Shown in pieces: positions 1-7,279 of a stretch of 32,499 nt of DNA (the first letter of the stretch is position 1; each line of letters opens with the position of its first letter). The DNA comes from Gammaproteobacteria bacterium. GTDB lineage: Bacteria; Pseudomonadota; Gammaproteobacteria; Pseudomonadales; Azotimanducaceae. The position numbers and the translations under genes are program-made. The stretch spans positions 1-32,499 of the forward strand of contig SMWF01000105.1 in the NCBI GenBank assembly GCA_004357385.1, read 5' to 3'. The notes beneath the pieces are model-generated. The model was not told the DNA's origin, searched no databases, and saw only the letters and a program-made list of their open reading frames with translations.

Positions 1-1
1 C

Positions 2-1225
2 GACGTGCCGGTCGAACGTTACACCACCAAGGCCTGGCACGACCTGGAAGTGGAACGCCTCTGGAAGCGGGTCTGGCAATTCGCCTGCCGCGAAGAGGAC
101 ATTCCCGAACCCGGCGATCACATTCGTTACGACATCGCCGGCATGTCGTTTCTTATCGTGCGTACCGAGACTGGCGCAATCAAGTCCTACCCGAATGCCT
201 GTCTCCACCGTGGCCGCATGCTCAAGGAATTCGATGGACGCGCGTCAGAACTGCGCTGTCCGTTCCACGGGTTCTGCTGGAACCTCGACGGCTCGTTCAA
301 GGCCGTCCCGGCCGCGTGGGATTTTCCGCACATCGTTGCATCGGAGTTTTCGCTGCCCGAGATCCCGACCGCCACCTGGGCGGGGTTCGTTTTCATCAAT
401 CCGGATCAACAGTGCGATCCGTTCGAAGACTTCATCCAGGATATCGCTTCGCAATTCGAACGCTGGGACCTGAGCAAACTCTACAAACAGGCCCACGTGG
501 CGAAGATCATGCACGCCAACTGGAAGATCGCCCAGGAGGCGTTCTGCGAGGCTTACCATGTCAACGCGACCCATCCGCAGATTCTCAAGGGCATCGGCGA
601 CGTCAACAGTCAGGTAGACGTCTGGGAGAACTGCGCCCGGGTCATTACTCCATCGTTAACCCCAAGCCCGTTGCTCGAGGAGAATCCACCGACCGAACAG
701 GACGTCGTGCGCTCCATGCTGGACATCCGCGAGGGCGATCCGGCGCCACCACTGCCCGAAGGCATGTCCGCGCGCGCCTGGAGCGCCGCCGAGAGCCGTG
801 AGACCTTGCGGCCCGATGCGGGGGACCTGGTCGACGAATATTGCGATGCCGAGATGGTCGACAATCTCGACTACACGCTGTTCCCGAATTTTCATCCCTG
901 GGGTGCGTTCAACCGGATCGTCTACCGCTTTCGCCCCAACGGCAACGACCATCGCTCCGCCATCATGGAGTGCATCATGCTGGCGCCGTTCAAGGGTGAA
1001 CGGCCGCCGGCGGCAAAGATTCACTGGTTGGAGGAGGACCAACCCTGGTCCTCGGCGCTGGGTTTTCTGGGGCGCGTGTTCGACCAGGACGCATTCAACA
1101 TGCCCAAGGTGCAGCTTGGACTCGAGTCGACCTACAAACCGGGCATCACCCTGGGCAACTACCAGGAATCCAAGGTCCGCTGGCTGCACCACAAGCTGAC
1201 CCAGTGGGTGGAAGAAGGCAAATGA
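2..1225 (+). CDS. Rieske non-heme iron oxygenase, alpha subunit (5' partial)
   Basis: Catalytic subunit of a ring-hydroxylating or demethylating Rieske oxygenase, which takes electrons from a separate reductase to activate O2. Counting from an in-frame GTG at 5, the [2Fe-2S] ligands are C66/H68 (CLHRG) and C85/H88 (CPFHG). The mononuclear iron histidines are H185 and H190, with Glu182 three residues before H185. A late QDAFNMPKVQ stretch resembles the region that supplies the third iron ligand. Alignment by eye to the second Rieske protein here (4320-5594) suggests about 30 N-terminal residues are missing and the frame is open to the window edge, so I take the true start to lie upstream. The stop overlaps the next ATG (ATGA). 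No reductase or beta subunit is visible. The substrate is unknown. Confidence 0.93.
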   Translation, partial: DVPVERYTTKAWHDLEVERLWKRVWQFACREEDIPEPGDHIRYDIAGMSFLIVRTETGAIKSYPNACLHRGRMLKEFDGRASELRCPFHGFCWNLDGSFKAVPAAWDFPHIVASEFSLPEIPTATWAGFVFINPDQQCDPFEDFIQDIASQFERWDLSKLYKQAHVAKIMHANWKIAQEAFCEAYHVNATHPQILKGIGDVNSQVDVWENCARVITPSLTPSPLLEENPPTEQDVVRSMLDIREGDPAPPLPEGMSARAWSAAESRETLRPDAGDLVDEYCDAEMVDNLDYTLFPNFHPWGAFNRIVYRFRPNGNDHRSAIMECIMLAPFKGERPPAAKIHWLEEDQPWSSALGFLGRVFDQDAFNMPKVQLGLESTYKPGITLGNYQESKVRWLHHKLTQWVEEGK

Positions 1226-1443
1226 ACACCGGTATCAGCCACCCCTTCGATGGCTCGCTGTACGAGTTGCAGGACGACGGGACCATCAAGATCACCGACG
1301 GCAAGCGCGAGGGTCTGTTCCATGGTGACGGGCGCTGGATCTCCGGTGAAATCCGCCAGGCCGACCCGCAGCTGTGCGTATGGATCGCCAACGTGCCGGA
1401 CGACGCCACGATCGAATCGGATTCGCACCTCGCGCAGAACTAA
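1222..1443 (+). CDS. Small conserved-looking protein coupled to the Rieske oxygenase
   Basis: A 73-residue protein that I do not recognise. It begins MNTGISHPFDGSLYEL at an ATG overlapping the Rieske stop by four bases (ATGA), so the two are probably translationally coupled. The sequence is acidic, has no membrane segment and no cysteine pairs, and is rich in Asp/Gly turns (LQDDGTIKITDGK, FHGDGRW), suggesting a small beta-rich fold. Its position suggests an accessory or stabilising role for the oxygenase, but that is inference. An earlier in-frame GTG at 1204 would add six residues inside the Rieske gene and is less likely. Confidence 0.6.
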   Translation: MNTGISHPFDGSLYELQDDGTIKITDGKREGLFHGDGRWISGEIRQADPQLCVWIANVPDDATIESDSHLAQN

Positions 1444-1530
1444 CTGCTGGTTCTTGCCCTTCGTCTGGCCGGGATCAGCGCCGCGGCACCCGCGGCCCCG
1501 ACGTTCCCGGCGGTGGATTGGAATCCCAAA

Positions 1531-2175
1531 ATGGAACGACTGCTGAACGCGATACGCACCGACGCGCGCGTGACCGAATCCTACACCGGACAGGCGGAGA
1601 TCAGTGCACAGGTGATGGACGCGCTGTGCCGCGTACCCCGCGAAGAGTTCGTTCCAGACGAAGCGTCGCACCTCGCCTATCAGAACCACCCGCTGCCCAT
1701 CGGCCATGGCCAGACGATATCCCAGCCATTCATCGTGGCACTGATGACCGACCTGCTGGAGGTACGACCCGAGCATCGGATCCTGGAAATCGGTACCGGT
1801 TCCGGATACCAGGCGGCGGTACTCGCTGAACTGGAGGCAGAGATCTACAGCATCGAGATCATTCCGGACCTCGCGGCAACTGCAACCACCCTGCTGGACC
1901 GCCTCGAGTACACCAACGTGCACCTGACCGTCGGTGACGGTTGGCACGGCTGGGCAGAGGAAGCGCCCTTCAACGGGATCATCGTCACGGCTGTCGCCGA
2001 AGACATCCCGCCAAGGCTCGTCGAGCAACTCTCATCCGGTGGCCGGCTGGTGCTGCCGCTGGACCAACCCAGCGGGGGTCAAGTGCTTGTGGTAGTGGAG
2101 AAGCAAGCCGACGGCTCGACCCGGCGACGCGACGTGCTGCCCGTGCAGTTCGTGCCATTGACGGGCGATCATTGA
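1531..2175 (+). CDS. pcm: Protein-L-isoaspartate O-methyltransferase
   Basis: SAM-dependent repair enzyme that methylates L-isoaspartyl residues in damaged proteins. The 214-residue product matches the family along its length: VPREEFVP near the N-terminus, the active-site stretch GHGQTISQPF, the SAM-binding motif LEIGTGSGYQAA, GDGWHGW, and IIVTAVAEDIP at the strand that follows. ATG 1531 is chosen because homology begins there. The frame stays open back to the preceding TAA (1441-1443) through a hydrophobic, Ala/Pro-rich stretch containing GTG 1513, so a longer, possibly exported form from a non-ATG start cannot be excluded. The gene follows the small protein by 87 bases and converges on the membrane protein ending at 2186. 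Confidence 0.92.
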   Translation: MERLLNAIRTDARVTESYTGQAEISAQVMDALCRVPREEFVPDEASHLAYQNHPLPIGHGQTISQPFIVALMTDLLEVRPEHRILEIGTGSGYQAAVLAELEAEIYSIEIIPDLAATATTLLDRLEYTNVHLTVGDGWHGWAEEAPFNGIIVTAVAEDIPPRLVEQLSSGGRLVLPLDQPSGGQVLVVVEKQADGSTRRRDVLPVQFVPLTGDH

Positions 2176-2185
2176 CCCCGGGCGT

Positions 2186-2611
2186 TCACGGGGCCGTATC
2201 GAGGCTAACCACCACGAGCACACCGTTCAGCCAATCCGGCAGCCAGGCCGGCGCATTGGGTCGCAATCGCGCGAATACCTCATTCGTGTATTCCTGATCA
2301 TTCTCAATGGGTTTCGCCTGACCGCTGAGCATCTCGCCCCGAATCAGCAGGGTTACGATGGCACCGCCGCGGAGCTGACGCCACCAGCGACCGTCCGCAC
2401 CCAGGTACACCGTATCCTCCTCACGCAGATAGTTCACCGGGAACGTCTGGCCATCCGGCAATGTGAGCAACATCGCCCGCTGCGCGCGTGCGCCCTCGGG
2501 GTGATCCCGGAGTTCGGCTACGACGCGGGGATTCGCGACGCGCGTCGCGTACACGACATAGCCAATGCCCAACAGGACCAGGGCCAGCACGATGCCGATG
2601 AACCACCTCAT
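2186..2611 (-). CDS. Membrane-anchored protein, possible split-barrel (Ddn/PNPOx-like) fold
   Basis: About 141 residues from ATG 2611 (an in-frame ATG at 2620 adds three). The N-terminus is one strong membrane segment (WFIGIVLALVLLGIGYVVYA) with a positive residue before it, so it is an inner-membrane anchor or uncleaved signal. The soluble part has the pattern MLLTLPDGQTFPVNYL, then VYLGADGRWWRQL and a V-x-x-x-I-R-G strand. That resembles the split beta-barrel of deazaflavin/FMN-binding nitroreductase and quinone-reductase proteins (Ddn, PF04075-like). The similarity is by eye and weak. The gene is divergent from a nitroreductase and close to an F420-type luciferase-like gene, which makes a flavin or deazaflavin role conceivable. 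Confidence 0.6.
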   Translation of the reverse strand: MRWFIGIVLALVLLGIGYVVYATRVANPRVVAELRDHPEGARAQRAMLLTLPDGQTFPVNYLREEDTVYLGADGRWWRQLRGGAIVTLLIRGEMLSGQAKPIENDQEYTNEVFARLRPNAPAWLPDWLNGVLVVVSLDTAP

Positions 2612-2673
2612 GCCACCCATGCTATCAGGGTGGTCTAATGGTGCCCATTCAAGGAACGGAACGGAGCTGACCT

Positions 2674-3342
2674 ATGAATCTCTACGACGTCATGCGAACC
2701 ACCTTCGCTGCCCGGGAGTTCACCGACGAGCCGGTGCCCGATTCCGTGATCCGAACGATTCTGGACAACGCACGTTTCGCGCCCAGCGGCGGAAACCGTC
2801 AAGCCTGGAGGGTGATCGTGGTGCGCGAACAGGCGACTCGGGATGCGTTGGTGCCGTTGATCGAACCTACCATGCAGCGCTACATGGCCCAGGTGGGTGC
2901 AGGTGAAAGTCCCTGGAACACCATCAACGAAACGCAGCTATCTGACCAACAGATCGCGGCTGCCGCGGTACCGAGCGAACTCATCCACAAACTCACCCAC
3001 GCCCCCGTGGTGCTGTTCGTGTTCGTCGATCTCGCTTACGTTGCGTCATTCGACCGCCATCTGGATCGCGTCGGCGTCATCTCCGGCGGCTCGATCTATC
3101 CCTTCGTCTGGAACATTCTGTTGGCTGCGCGCCACGAAGGTCTCGGTGGCACGCCTACCACGTTTATCAGCGCAAACGAAACTGCGCTACAGACGCTACT
3201 CGGCGTGCCCGAACAGATGGCATTCGCGGCCATGATTCCGCTCGGCAAACCCGTCAAGCAACTCACCAGGCTCAGCCGAAAACAGGTGGACGAGTTCGCT
3301 GTGCTGGAACGCTGGGACGGGCCGGCGCTCGGCTCATCCTAG
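2674..3342 (+). CDS. Nitroreductase-family FMN oxidoreductase
   Basis: A 222-residue member of the nitroreductase family of FMN-dependent NAD(P)H enzymes that reduce nitro groups, quinones or related acceptors. Visible features are the N-terminal FMN-phosphate region AAREFTDEPVP, the FAPSGGNRQAW motif (residues 35-45), and GGSIYPFVWNILLAARHEGLG, where the family packs its dimer and FMN site. MIPLGKPVK near the C-terminus is also typical. ATG 2674 is preceded by GGAG about eight bases upstream. It is monocistronic, divergent from the membrane protein and convergent with the luciferase-like gene. The physiological substrate is unknown. Confidence 0.9.
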   Translation: MNLYDVMRTTFAAREFTDEPVPDSVIRTILDNARFAPSGGNRQAWRVIVVREQATRDALVPLIEPTMQRYMAQVGAGESPWNTINETQLSDQQIAAAAVPSELIHKLTHAPVVLFVFVDLAYVASFDRHLDRVGVISGGSIYPFVWNILLAARHEGLGGTPTTFISANETALQTLLGVPEQMAFAAMIPLGKPVKQLTRLSRKQVDEFAVLERWDGPALGSS

Positions 3343-3344
3343 GC

Positions 3345-3386
3345 GCGTTCTGGATGCGTCCTGGACGCGTCTCAGACGCGTCTTAG
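3345..3386. repeat. Short imperfect tandem repeat (about 10-11 bp, four units)
   Basis: Four successive units of the type GCGTYCTGGA/CGCGTCTCAGA run from the nitroreductase stop into the end of the luciferase-like gene. The last two units build the hairpin at 3364-3382. It probably arose by slippage in a spacer under little constraint. Confidence 0.45.
3364..3382. terminator. Perfect hairpin between convergent genes
   Basis: GACGCGTC-TCA-GACGCGTC forms a perfect 8-bp stem with a 3-base loop, abutting the stop of the luciferase-like gene and 22 bases after the nitroreductase stop. Each arm is itself palindromic. No T-run follows, so it is not a textbook intrinsic terminator, but its place between two converging genes suits a bidirectional transcription stop or mRNA 3'-end stabiliser. 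Confidence 0.4.
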
Positions 3387-4246
3387 TTAACCGCCTCCCA
3401 AAACGTCCGCAACGCATCAATGTGATCCTGGGGCGTTTCGAATCCTGCGCCCATGGCGCGCATGGACACGTAATCTGCGCCAGCCGATCGCCACGCGTCG
3501 ACGTTGGCACTCCACTGCTCCGGACCGTCCTGCCAGTTGATCATCGCCTCAATCCCGAACGAACCGGGGTCGCGCCCTTCGGTTTCGAGATGCCCACGAA
3601 TCTGCTCCAACCCGGCAAGCCCGTCGGCGATCCCGCCGCCGAAAATGAAACCATCGCCGATGCGCGCCGCGCGCCGGAACGCCACCGGATTGAAACCGCC
3701 CAGCCAGATCGGAATCTGCCGCCCCGGCAACGGTTTGAGTCCGGCGCGTTCGACGCGATGCCATTCGCCGGTGTAATCGATCACGGGCTCCGCCCAAAGC
3801 TTGCGCAGCAACTCGATCTGCTCTTCCTGGCGCGGACCGCGCGTCGCGTAGTCTTCACCCAGGCTGTCGTATTCCACCCAGTTCCAGCCCGTGCCGACGC
3901 CGAGCCGCAATCGGCCGCCGGAGAGGATATCGACTTCGGCCGCCTGTTTCGCGACCAGTGCGGTCTGGCGTTGCGGGAGAATGATCACGCCGGTGACCAG
4001 TTCCACGCGAGAGGTACATGCGGCGAAGTACCCGAACAGCACGAACGGCTCGTGAAACTCGGATTCTTCCGTGTAGGGGCCCCGCAGTTTCGGTTCGCGA
4101 TTCGCATGTTCGGCGCCGAGCACGTGATCGTAGGCGAGGATATGGGAGTAGCCGAGTTCTTCGGCAGTCTGCGCCCAATCGCGCAGCACCACGGCATCGC
4201 TGCCAATCTCCAGATGGGGAAACACCGCGCCAATCTTCATACCCAT
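3383..4246 (-). CDS. Luciferase-like (LLM class) F420/FMN-dependent oxidoreductase
   Basis: A 287-residue TIM-barrel oxidoreductase of the bacterial luciferase-like superfamily. MKIGAVFPHLE opens the barrel. SHILAYDHVLG, ELVTGVIILPQRQTALVAKQAAEVDILSGGRLRLGVGTGW and the following EYDSLGEDYATRGPRQEEQIELLRKLW region fit the TIGR03619-type group, which is usually annotated F420-dependent. PIWLGGFNPVAFRRAARIGDG is the typical late barrel motif. ATG 4246 is used; a second ATG two codons in (4240) is possible. Whether it uses F420 or FMN cannot be told from sequence. It is divergent from the second Rieske oxygenase gene. Confidence 0.9.
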   Translation of the reverse strand: MGMKIGAVFPHLEIGSDAVVLRDWAQTAEELGYSHILAYDHVLGAEHANREPKLRGPYTEESEFHEPFVLFGYFAACTSRVELVTGVIILPQRQTALVAKQAAEVDILSGGRLRLGVGTGWNWVEYDSLGEDYATRGPRQEEQIELLRKLWAEPVIDYTGEWHRVERAGLKPLPGRQIPIWLGGFNPVAFRRAARIGDGFIFGGGIADGLAGLEQIRGHLETEGRDPGSFGIEAMINWQDGPEQWSANVDAWRSAGADYVSMRAMGAGFETPQDHIDALRTFWEAVN

Positions 4247-4309
4247 ATCTCCAGCGTCAACTTTGGTTCAGATTCAGATACTATCGGGTCCATTGATTCC
4301 CCGCGATAC

Positions 4310-4314
4310 GGAGG
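4310..4314 (+). promoter_or_regulatory. Ribosome binding site that fixes the GTG start of the Rieske gene
   Basis: GGAGG lies five bases before GTG 4320. The open frame extends further upstream to a TTG at 4263, but those residues do not resemble Rieske N-termini and overlap the divergent promoter region, so 4320 is taken as the start. Confidence 0.7.
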
Positions 4315-4319
4315 CACGT

Positions 4320-5594
4320 GTGGACCCACAGGAAATTGCGACGCTACGCGAACTGATGGAGTATGAGGCGGCGCGCACGGCGCCACCGGACGGGTTCCCG
4401 AACCTGCCAGATCTGCCCGGCGGACGCTACACCGACCCACGCTTCTTCGAACTGGAAAAACGCTACCTGTGGCGCAAGAGCTGGCTGCTGGCCGGCCATA
4501 TCGACGAGATTCCGGAGCCGGGCTGCTTCCGGCTGTGGGAAAACGCGGGGCAACCCGTGATCCTCATTCACGCCGACAGCGGCGCGATCAACGCCTTCTA
4601 CAACACCTGCAGCCACCGGGGGGCACCGATTGTCACCGACACCGAAGGCAAGCGGCCGCGCCTGGTCTGCAAGTATCACGGTTGGACCTACAGCCACGAT
4701 GGTGAGTTGCTGGCCGTACGAGATCCCCAGGACTTCGTGGATCTCGATTTCTCGTGCCGGGGCCTGACCCCGATCCGCTGCGAGCGGTTTGGAAATCTGA
4801 TCTTCGTCAACTTCGATGACGCGGCGCCGACGCTGCTAGACTGGCTCGGCCCGATCGCAGCAGAGTGGGAAGAGTTTCAGTTCGATACCTGCCGCCTTGC
4901 GGCGCGCCACATATTCGACCTGGACTGCAACTGGAAGATCGCCATGGAGGCGAACACCGAGGTCTATCACGTGCGCAGCATCCATCCGAAGACGGTCTCG
5001 CCTATTCTCGATGATCGCCGCAACGTGAACACCTTCTACCGCAACGGACACGGGCGCATGGTGGCGCCGACGCCCAAGGGCGCAAACGTACTCGGCGCCG
5101 TCGATCTACCCGCCAATGTCGCCGAAATCAAAACCGTCGGCGAGATCGCTCGCACCTGCACCCAGTCGTACGGCATCTTCCCCAACTGGGTGTCGCCATT
5201 GAGCGCGAGCGCCCTGCCCCCGCTGCTGTTCTGGCCCAACGGCATCAACAAGAGCCGGTTGGAAACCTGGACCTTTGCGCCGGACTGGGGCGACAACCCC
5301 AAGCCCGATATGTGGACGGTCAACGATGGCGAATCGCTGATTGAAGTCCTTCTCGAGGACACCGAGTTCGGCGCATGGATTCAGAAGTCCGTGGAATCCT
5401 ACGGTTTCCGAGGCGTGCCCCTGAGCTATCAGGAGGCGCGGATCTACCACTGGAACCAATTCGCTGATCAGTTGATCGGAATCGAAAACATTCCCGAAGA
5501 CCTTCGCGTTGCGCAGGTCATGGGCGAGGAGTGGATCTATCCCAACGACCCACGCATCGAGTTGATGCGCAAGGCCACGGGCGAGTCCGCGTGA
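4320..5594 (+). CDS. Rieske non-heme iron oxygenase, alpha subunit
   Basis: A full-length (424 residue) catalytic subunit. The [2Fe-2S] ligands are C97/H99 (CSHRG) and C117/H120 (CKYHGW). The iron-site histidines are H217 and H222 in EVYHVRSIH, with Glu214 at the bridging position usually held by Asp in naphthalene-dioxygenase-type enzymes; Glu is known there in carnitine oxygenase CntA. NWKIAMEAN precedes the site. The start is GTG 4320, supported by GGAGG upstream. The stop overlaps the GAPDH GTG (GTGA), so the two are coupled. No dedicated reductase or ferredoxin is nearby, so electrons must come from elsewhere. It is clearly divergent in sequence from the Rieske protein at 2-1225. Confidence 0.94.
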   Translation: MDPQEIATLRELMEYEAARTAPPDGFPNLPDLPGGRYTDPRFFELEKRYLWRKSWLLAGHIDEIPEPGCFRLWENAGQPVILIHADSGAINAFYNTCSHRGAPIVTDTEGKRPRLVCKYHGWTYSHDGELLAVRDPQDFVDLDFSCRGLTPIRCERFGNLIFVNFDDAAPTLLDWLGPIAAEWEEFQFDTCRLAARHIFDLDCNWKIAMEANTEVYHVRSIHPKTVSPILDDRRNVNTFYRNGHGRMVAPTPKGANVLGAVDLPANVAEIKTVGEIARTCTQSYGIFPNWVSPLSASALPPLLFWPNGINKSRLETWTFAPDWGDNPKPDMWTVNDGESLIEVLLEDTEFGAWIQKSVESYGFRGVPLSYQEARIYHWNQFADQLIGIENIPEDLRVAQVMGEEWIYPNDPRIELMRKATGESA

Positions 5595-6613
5595 GCGCTT
5601 CGATGTCGTTGCCTCGAATCGCCATCAACGGGTTCGGACGAATAGGTCGAACCATTACCCGGATCGCGAAACTGAGGCGGCACTACGACGTGGTGGCGGT
5701 CAACGACCTGGCCGGTTCCGAAGACCTCGCGTACGCATTCAAGTACGACAGCATCCACGGTGTCTATCCTGGCGTGGTCAACTGCCGCGGCGACGTCATC
5801 GAGATCGACGGTGACCCCTTCCAGGTTCTGAACGAACCCGACCCGCGCAAGTTGCCCTGGGACGCGTTGGGGGTGGATTACGTCATCGAAAGCAGCGGTC
5901 GGTTTCGCCGGCTGGATGAACTCGCCTGGCACCTCGAGGCCGGCGCCAAGCGTGTGCTGGTTACGGTACCCACCAAGGACCCGCTCGACGCAACGCTGGT
6001 CATGGGGGTGAACGATCATGTCGTCACGAAGGACGCGAAGATCATCAGCAATGCGAGTTGCACCACCAACTGTGCCGCGCCGCTTGCCAAGGTTTTACAC
6101 GACGAGTTCGGGCTCAAGCGCGGCTTGCTGACGACCGTGCATGCCTACACCTCCGATCAACGGTTGATCGATGCGCCGCATAGAGACAAGCGTCGATCGC
6201 GAAGTGCCGCCACCAACATCGTTCCCACCTCAACGGGGGCAGCGCGCGCGATCGGAATCGTGATTCCCGAGCTCGCGGGCCGATTGGACGGCATGGCCAT
6301 GCGGGTTCCGGTCCCCGACGGTAGCTTGGTGGATCTCACCGTCGAACTCGAAACCGACGTCAGTGTGGCGGACGTGAACCGGGCCATGGAAGCCGCAGCC
6401 AACGGACCGATGCAAGGGATCTTGTCCTATTGCACGGACCCTATCGTGTCCGGAGATGTCATTGGCAACAGTCATTCAAGCATCTTCGATGCCGAACTCA
6501 CCCAGGTGATCGACCAACGGATGGTGAAAGTGATCAGCTGGTACGACAACGAGTGGGGCTACAGCACCCGGGTAGAGGAGCTGATAGCGCGCGTCGCCGA
6601 ACTGGACGCCTAG
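5591..6613 (+). CDS. Glyceraldehyde-3-phosphate dehydrogenase (type I family)
   Basis: NAD-dependent oxidation of an aldehyde phosphate to an acyl phosphate; classically glyceraldehyde 3-phosphate. The 340-residue protein shows the Rossmann motif INGFGRIGR, VVAVNDL with the Asp typical of NAD preference, the catalytic SNASCTTNC (Cys157), His184 in TTVHAYTSDQ, NIVPTSTGAA, and WYDNEWGYS at the end. GTG 5591 overlaps the Rieske stop; ATG 5603 is the alternative start and would still cover the fold. No other glycolytic gene is near, which is odd for GAPDH, and the coupling to a Rieske oxygenase suggests a specialised role. It ends convergently, sharing CTAG with the stop of the FMN reductase. Confidence 0.93.
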   Translation: MSASMSLPRIAINGFGRIGRTITRIAKLRRHYDVVAVNDLAGSEDLAYAFKYDSIHGVYPGVVNCRGDVIEIDGDPFQVLNEPDPRKLPWDALGVDYVIESSGRFRRLDELAWHLEAGAKRVLVTVPTKDPLDATLVMGVNDHVVTKDAKIISNASCTTNCAAPLAKVLHDEFGLKRGLLTTVHAYTSDQRLIDAPHRDKRRSRSAATNIVPTSTGAARAIGIVIPELAGRLDGMAMRVPVPDGSLVDLTVELETDVSVADVNRAMEAAANGPMQGILSYCTDPIVSGDVIGNSHSSIFDAELTQVIDQRMVKVISWYDNEWGYSTRVEELIARVAELDA

Positions 6614-7203
6614 TGGGAACCAGCAGCTCGCCAGGATGCCAGCGACAATACCTGCTCCATGTAACCGGCGTACAGCGCCCGTTGCGCTTCGTTCGCCAGG
6701 CTGCCGTCATCGTTGAAGGCCGCGCCGGCATTTGGACAGGCCGTAAATCCCGGCACCACCAGCGCGCCAAGATTGGTGAACATCTGCCGCAGATGCGCCA
6801 GTGCGGACATGCCGCCCGTCGATCCCGGCGAAGCCGACATGGCGCCCACCACCTGTCCTGAGATGCCGGCGAGCCAGGACTGATCAGGAACCGGGCGACT
6901 GATCCAGTCGATCGCATTCTTCAGCACGGCGGGCAGCGAGGTGTTGTATTCGGGCGTCGAGATCAGCAGCGCATCGGCATCGAGGAACAACTGCTTCAGC
7001 GTCATCGCATTGTCCGGGATGCCCTCCTGCACCTCCAGATCACCGTCGAACAGGGGCAACGGGTAGTCCCGGAGGTCAATCAGATTGACCTCGGCATCGC
7101 CGTCCGGCACGAGGTCGACTACGGCCTGCAGTAATCGCTTGTTCAACGAATCGGTGCGCGTGCTACCGGCCAGGGCCAGCAGCTTGATCGCATTGCTGCT
7201 CAT
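6610..7203 (-). CDS. NAD(P)H-dependent FMN reductase (ChrR/SsuE-like flavodoxin fold)
   Basis: A 197-residue flavoprotein of the NADPH-dependent FMN reductase family, which reduces quinones, azo dyes, chromate or free FMN. The phosphate-binding loop LAGSTRTDSLN (residues 11-21) and the isoalloxazine loop TPEYNTSLP (83-91) followed by LKNAIDW are diagnostic. ATG 7203 has AAGGAAAA about seven bases upstream. It lies downstream of the CoA-transferase on the same strand with a 76-base gap, so co-transcription is possible. It could supply reduced flavin to the local luciferase-like or Rieske systems, but this is inference. Confidence 0.92.
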   Translation of the reverse strand: MSSNAIKLLALAGSTRTDSLNKRLLQAVVDLVPDGDAEVNLIDLRDYPLPLFDGDLEVQEGIPDNAMTLKQLFLDADALLISTPEYNTSLPAVLKNAIDWISRPVPDQSWLAGISGQVVGAMSASPGSTGGMSALAHLRQMFTNLGALVVPGFTACPNAGAAFNDDGSLANEAQRALYAGYMEQVLSLASWRAAGSH

Positions 7204-7279
7204 TGCTTTTCCTTGATTCAGTGTGTTCGGGAATCCGATCCAAGCCGGCGATGATGCCGCGCGGGCGTTGGCAAATGGC

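Noticed and set aside
4263..4319. TTG start for the second Rieske gene
   Set aside because: The added residues are not Rieske-like, and GTG 4320 has a GGAGG site at good distance.
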